Shown: in pieces, positions 13,842 through 21,000 of the stretch
How the letters are laid out: each line of letters opens with the position of its first letter
How positions within the stretch are numbered: position 1 is the first letter of the stretch
DNA from: Synchiropus splendidus
Taxonomy: Eukaryota > Chordata > Actinopteri > Syngnathiformes > Callionymidae
Assembly (NCBI RefSeq): GCF_027744825.2
Contig: NC_071342.1
Span: 25,369,501 to 25,433,500, forward strand
DNA length: 64,000 nucleotides
Reading direction: 5' to 3'
Translations under genes and position numbers: made by a program
Notes under the pieces: model-generated
Databases searched by the model: none
Seen by the model: only the letters and a program-made list of their open reading frames with translations
Told to the model about the DNA's origin: nothing

Positions 13842-15025
13842 AGTGTCCTTTCATCTGTCCAAACACCCAAGCGGAGAGTGAAGCGCTCGTGTTCAGCTGA
13901 CTCAGCTGATTTTCAGCATGTTCTCGTACTCTGGAAGAGCCACTCTGTATTTGAATAGGAACAGTTTCCACTCCTAAACCCAACAAAACACTGGCTTCCT
14001 GTGTGTGGAAGAGAGGCCACAAATATTGACACTTCAGCGTGAGCGCTGCGTCGTAAACAATTACACACCAAACACACACAACTCTCACGTTCAAATAGGG
14101 CCAAAGACAACACGAGTGAACTTCAGTGGCTGGAGGCATCGATGGTCCTGGAACTGGTTCGGTGGGTTTCGGAGGTCACATGACCCGCTGCCCCAGGTGT
14201 TTGGTTCTCTTTTGGATCCAATGGCACAGTTGGATCCCTGCTGAAGTTAGTCACGTGACTGTGGACGCGACGTCTGGGCCTGGAGATCACGCTTCTGGTT
14301 CCAACGGCTTCAGGGGCAGCATGTGCAGCATCCTCCAGCGGAAGGCGTCAAGAAACTCCTCAGGCCATTGTTAGAGCCACGTTTGTTTCACCTCAGCTGT
14401 GCTTCCCAGCTCCAGATGCTATCAGGACCAGAGCACTTCCCCATCACTTGCTCCAACAGACGTATGGCTGCAGGCTAATGGCAGAGACTTCATGGAACCT
14501 CAGAGGAAGAGGAGACAGCCTTCTCCACCACAGCTTCTGGGCAAACATCTCAGGAGCAGGTGGGACAACACTGGAGTGTGGAACTAATGAGTGTTCTGTG
14601 AGTTCAGTCACAGGAGATTGGACTAAACCAACACGTTTGCAGCCTCCCAGATAAATTCATGTGCGAGCAGCAACACCACCTGGACTCCAAGCAGCTCTTG
14701 GTTCTGAGGGTGGCCAGAGGTGATCTTCCAACACCCTTCCTAACGTCACATGGCCAAAGGCAAGCCTGGAGCTCCAGCTCCACAGAAGAACGTCACCACA
14801 CGAGGCAGCGTTTCAGCACCAACATCTCCCTGGACACCAGCCTATGCTTGTTACACATGAGTCAGTCAGTCACCAGTGCATCATCATAGGAGGCAGAAAC
14901 CTGACGTTATCACGGCACCAGAGCACCTGGAGACAAAGGTGACGCGTCAAGAACGCAGAGCTGAGGTCACCAGGAAGCAAATATCAGGGTCAACAGGTCG
15001 GACGTTCTCCAGCCAGTCACCAGTG

Positions 15026-15063
<38 letters not shown>

Positions 15064-18000
15064 ACCTGTCCCCACAAGGTTTAGAGGGTTCCAACCTCAG
15101 GAAAAGCAGTTTATTCTAACTGGGTTCTGGTTTGGTTCAGTGTCCTGGTTCAGCTGAGCCCTGTGTTTTGGTTTACCAGAGCATGAGGGTCAAAGGTCAT
15201 TGGATCCTGGGACACTCGCCTCCACACCTGATGCTAGCTGTGTAACGCACCGCCCCAGAGAATCTCGTCCCTCGTGCCCATGCTGGGAGTTTCACCCCCG
15301 AATGTGCCTTTCAGCCTTGGCTATAGTCAAACATGACTCGTGAGGTCGGTGCTCCCTGGGCCTCCGTCGTGACTCGGTCCCTGCCCATTACACCGGACCT
15401 TCGAAGCCTTTTGTCTTGCTGCCCTCACACCCAGGCCACACATGGCCCCCTGGCCCACATCCAGAGCGAAGACCCGCCCACGTGCTGGGACAACCCTGAT
15501 GGGTATGAGGACCTCTGGAATACACACAGGCTCCAGGTGACGGAGCGAATCTGAAACACACCCTCCGGTAAATGTCAAGAATATTGCAGCCCGACTCCAT
15601 CATGCCAGTGTCCAGCTCAGTCGTCAGAATATTTCTGCCTTTTTGTGACAATGTTTTCTGTTCATGGTCACTGTTTTGGCTCCAGGGTCAGTATTGACTC
15701 AACCTCACGGGGTTGTGGGTCTACTGCCACACACACAGACACCCCCCCAAAAGTGATGATGGTAGTTGGCAGCGCCCGTTTCCACAGTACCAGCACTAAC
15801 TCTGCTCCCGCCCAGACAAACACGCCATTTGTGGCTCTGGGAGGCAGAGAAGCCCCGCCCCCTATCTTCCATCACGAGCATGCTCAGTCCAGCGCTTTGA
15901 TCCTGCAGCACAGAGAACTTTCGTGTTCTTCGCTCTGTCACAGCCACGGGACGCACACAGCTTCTTCCTCGATCACGGACTGGTGTCACCGACTGACCGG
16001 GCACCGTCCCTCTTTGGCTCTGACAGAGCTCCCACTCTGGCGCTCCACATTCCCAGGACATCCTGAGGAGTGACCACGAGCTCACCAGCACGTCGCTGCT
16101 TCTGCTTCGTGCACAAATTCTTCAGTCCAACGAGCGTGACACAAGTAGGGACCCGTCATGAGATGGAGGGCGAGCCAGCGCCACCTGCGGACCGGTCCAG
16201 CTCATTGCGCTCAGAATATATTTCTTTGGAATTACACAGAGCCAGCCATCACTCGGTGCTCGCACCAACACTGGCATATTTTGCTGACACCTTCTGCAGA
16301 GTTCCCTGGCTACCAGGGCTCAGGGATGGGACCGATCCCATCCAGTATCCGGCCCCAATACCGACCAGACAATTCTCTCTTGCTACAATTCAGAAGACGT
16401 TGAAAATGTTCCAAACCCGCTGGTTGTCTGCCACATAGTACCAACACGCGGCATCTTGACGTCACGGCACAGCCGGTTCTGGAGCGCACGCACAATGTTC
16501 CAAAACAAACAAGACGCAACTGTCTCCGTCTTCGCTGAAGGCTGGAGTTGGTCATCATTTTGGCTTTCACCGAATGCACAGAAACGCCGAGCTGCACATG
16601 ACGCACTTCACGCAACAGCACGAACGCGCCAGCTCGTATAGCAAGGCGTCGCCCGGAGATCCCAGGCTCACGCAGGACGGTGAGGAGCAGGCATGTGAGC
16701 TGTCCACCCTCGAGTGTCGGGTGTCAGTGGCAGCTTCATCAGCATCAGATGGCTGGACGGTTCATTTCACTAAGAGGGTTGACAGAGGAGGAAAAGGGCG
16801 GGACAGCGACAGACGCAGCGCAGAAGCTCATGAAACATTGATGAGGAGGAGGAGAGGAAAGAGGAGCTGATGAAGATGGAGTGCAGAATGAGGAGGCACC
16901 GTGGAGCAGACACGGCGCCCAAAATGCACCCTGGCCCCCACCCCCAGCCCTCCGTGCCTCACTCACACACCCCACCACAGAGGGCCGCTCTGATTGGCTG
17001 GCTGCAGGACAAGAGGACAGAGGCCCGGGGGCCAGGTTTTGTTGGGGCTTTGTGGACAAAGGAGGCGGGACTTTAACATCCATCCAAGCTTTTCATCACA
17101 GCTGAGAGCGAAGGCCAACCAATGAGTGGGAAACGGCCTCAACACCTCACTTCCTGTCAGGCACCCAGCTCATTTTACTGGAGTGAGAAGGGGCCCAAGG
17201 TTTCTGAGCATCAACTGATGGTGGGCCATTAGCCACGAGGATCCATTAGCCTCAGCTAAATTCAGCTCATCGATCCCCAGCACTCAGAACAAAAGGGTTT
17301 AATGGTGGAAAGTATCAGGCTCAGACACGCCCTCGTGAGCAGCACCATGTCAGTGGTCCAAGTCACATGAGCGCATGACCTTGGCCACGCCGCTGGTTTG
17401 CTCCCTCTCGCTTGGAAATATCAGAACCAGTCAGATTCAAGCAGAAGGGGGCACCAACGTTCCGTTCTGGTCAGACGTAGGATCAGAAACCTTTTGACCT
17501 TGCAGCAGTCCATATTCTCCCTGCACCATCCTCGAATGACCGACCGACCAGGCAGACCTGACTCAGCAGTTTGGTTGTCCTTACAGTCGCCACAAATCAT
17601 GTCATCTATGTTTATCATTTACAATGTGAAGCTCGACTCTTGGGCCTGAATGAGTCAGCGGCTGAGGTCGGGTCCGTTCAGCACTCAGTGTTCCACATGG
17701 AGAGGCTGGATCATAAAGCAGCTTCCTGCTCATGCACACAGGAGAGCGTTGCTCAGGACTGTCTCCACACCAGGAGGTGCATGCAGGCTCAGCCTACTGC
17801 TGGATGAAGATTCGTAGGTACCGTGTGTGATGAGGTCTGTAGTTTGTGTGTGAAGTCGGGGACGAAAACCAAAGGAAAAGAATGGCACCGCTGCAGGTTA
17901 ACAATTAATCCACTGCTGCGAGGCGAGTCATGACTGGAGCTCTTAATAAGTGAGCTGCCGCCGCTGCTGCTGCTGCTGCTGCTGCTGCCACACGAAGCTT

Positions 18001-21000
18001 GGTCTGGCTCACCGAGGACAGGCGACTCTGTCGTTCACTCACATAAAAACAACACTTCTTCATCGTTGTCACACAAGGAAACCTGGCGGCTCAACACTGC
18101 TTGTGATCTTGTTCTGGGCCTGAGAGCTCACAGGTCAACGGAACATCTTGGAGGTGAAGAAGCTTGACTGAACCACTCAGGAGCAGGGGTCCAGCGAGAC
18201 TCTGGACTCCGTCCTGGGCGGCGGGTTGGGGACATGCTGACACGCAGCCTGGGAGCAGGACGAAAACACGACAAAGCCAGATCTTTCTCCACTGCTGACA
18301 CAGTCAGCTGAAAGCTCCGACTATGTGAGAGTGAATATCATGTGGCTGCACTGTGGCGCACACACACACATTCCACACCGGCGGGCTGTGAAAGGCTCCT
18401 CACATGAATCCATCCCGTGAGTGAAATGGGTTTAAACTGACTAACCAAGTGGGAATGTCTCAGCCAGTCAACAGCCTGCAGACGGAGTGGCCCATCTGAT
18501 GACCACCAGAGAGCCAAGGGTCGTCGGTCAGCTCGCAATTAGCTGACAAAATCTGGGCGTGGAAGTTGAGCAAGGCAGCAGCCTGTCAGCCGACACACGC
18601 GCACCTGGGTCAGGTGACGTCAAGCCGAGAGGACGAGGACTGGGATCCCCCGACACTGACTTCACACTCCCGACCCCCACACGACCCGTGAAGCCTCACA
18701 ACATCCACCAACATGCACATCTCACATAAGGAGCAAGTTCAACCATTTGGTCCTCCTTCATAGAGCAGCCAGCAGAGAGCAGCTGAAGCCCAGCTCAGAC
18801 CGCAGCACGAGCGTCTGTCCTCGGGCTGACTCTCCAGCTATTTGAGGGCTTCCTGACTCTGGACCTCCCGAGGGTCACTCTATTGTTCCACTTCCAACTG
18901 GTCTGCAGCTCCTCTCATCACACCTCACTTCCTTCCTACCTTGCAGCTGCTTGAACCTCCCCTCCAGCTGGTTGTAGTTGAAAGCGGCCTGGCCAGAGAA
19001 CCCGGGGCCGGGGCTGGGCCCCCGGATGGGGCTGAGGCTTGGGCTGGCTCCGTGGGAAGGGCCGGGGCCCGGCGAATGAGACGGGGGTCCGGCGTAGTCC
19101 AAAGTGGGGGAGAGTGGCCCTGGCAGGCTGCTGGTGGCGCTCTGGAGCTCCATGACGAAGCCCAGCGAGAAGACAACGGCTCAGAGGAGAAGAGTAGTCC
19201 ACATGGGCTTCTGCCCCAATCAGCAGCGTCCGGCAGAAGCTTGGCCGAGGAGTCTCACCACTTTGGAGCCAAAGCTTCAGAGATAATTCCAGAAAGGCGC
19301 GTGGCAGACTCTCCTCCCGCTGTGTGCCGACTCTCTCCGAGACTTTCTGTCTCGCTGATGTTGAGGAAGAAAGCGCTGGCTCAGCAGGAGCGCCGCAGCA
19401 TCATGTTCCCCCTCTCCTTCCATCCATCTGTGCTGCGCTCCTATTTACACATCACACCTCCGTCCCAGATCACAAGCAGCCAAGAGGAGGACTCACGGAA
19501 AGGCTTCGAGGAGAAAGACCAGGAGCAGACGGAGACGGAGGGAGGGAATGAAAGCGTGGGTTTGTCCTCGGGTGCGCGGCAGCAGCTCTGAGACGCTGAC
19601 AACACCTTCAAACCAGGGAGAACCAGGGGGGAGGGGCGACTTGAGCCGGCAGCCAATGGCAGCGAGGAACTGTGCAGTGATGTCATGAGTCAGTTAGCAT
19701 GGGGTGGGGGGAGCAGGAGGGGGGAGCCAGGGAGGGGAACAGGGAGCGTCTGTTCACACTTGAGGAAACAACGTGGATCTTAACCAAAGCAGATATTCTC
19801 AGTTGTTTCATGAGAAGTACGACACGTTTGTCCCCCTCATGCTCGACACTCACTCCAGCACAGGCAGCGACCTCAGACACACACACACGACTCCTACAGT
19901 CACATGATTCCATAAGAACGTCAATCATTGTCGAGATCAAGAAGACAAAGCTCCATCTCCATCCAACGTCTTGTCTATGGACCTGCCCAGGTTGAAGGGT
20001 GCCCATCACCCCAACATCCTCAGCGTCCCAGCTCTAATATTAGAGGCTGCCGGAAGCTCTTCCTGCTCCACCACTTCCTGTTTGAGTCTGCTGTCCATTA
20101 AGACACCGACGGTAACTTTCTGGAAGAATGGTCTCCACTTCCTGTTGGGCTCTTCCTGCCGCCAGGATTGACGCAACCGAAAGGCAGGTTGGGATGGGGG
20201 GGCAGACTGCGGGACAATTGGAGGAACAAATATCTACGTGACCCTGAAGCCCAGTTCACCCACCAAACACTGAGCTGGGGGGTCAGGTCTGCACCTCAGT
20301 CCCCTCACACGGCAAAGCCTGCACAGGTCAGTGGGGGATCCGTTCTGGTGTGGGGTGAACTGACACAAAGAGCCACGGCCGCAGCCGGGCCCAGGCGCAG
20401 TGGGGCGAGCGGGCCGGTCCAGCAGCAGATGCTTGTCTCCAAGATCAAGCCATGCAGGTCTGCACATAGGCGGGTCCAGAGGGACTGGAGCGGCTGTGAG
20501 CGTCCAGCTCCTTCACTCACTTCCTCCACTGCATCACGCTCTCAAATACACGCTCGCTATGACCTTATCATCATAGTCCTAAAGAGCATGTGCTTTTGTC
20601 TTCTTCGAAACAGTCCTGAATGACGAGAACAAAGGTGAATCCATGTGACAACATCTCATCTTCAGTTGATGACAGGGGCTCCTGGGGCAGCTGGGTCCTA
20701 CACGAGCTGGGTCACAGCGAGATTTTAACTAGGAGCAGACTGGGCAGCCGCGGGGTCAAGGGTCAGGGTGAGGGTCACGGGTCAGCGTTAACATGCTGCA
20801 GATGCAGGACACAGCAGCTGTGTGGAGCAGAGGACGACTGCCGGTCCTCGCCTGTGCTGAGAGTCACGCCGCATTTCCTGCTGTCATCTGGCTTCCTCGT
20901 GGCCCGACCCCTGGAGGCAGCCCCCCCACCTGGAACCAAGAGGGCCATTCATGCAGCCAGAGCGCCTAGCGGTTGTTTATAGGGACTTGGCAACATGAGA

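Larger units (their letters stand above)
11076..18939. other. sptbn1 intron 1 interior, mostly featureless
   Basis: Apart from the Ig-like pseudogene, the repeats and the GATCGG remnants listed, I see no exon-like or conserved coding sequence here. Open frames are short and lack recognisable domains. Confidence 0.6.
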
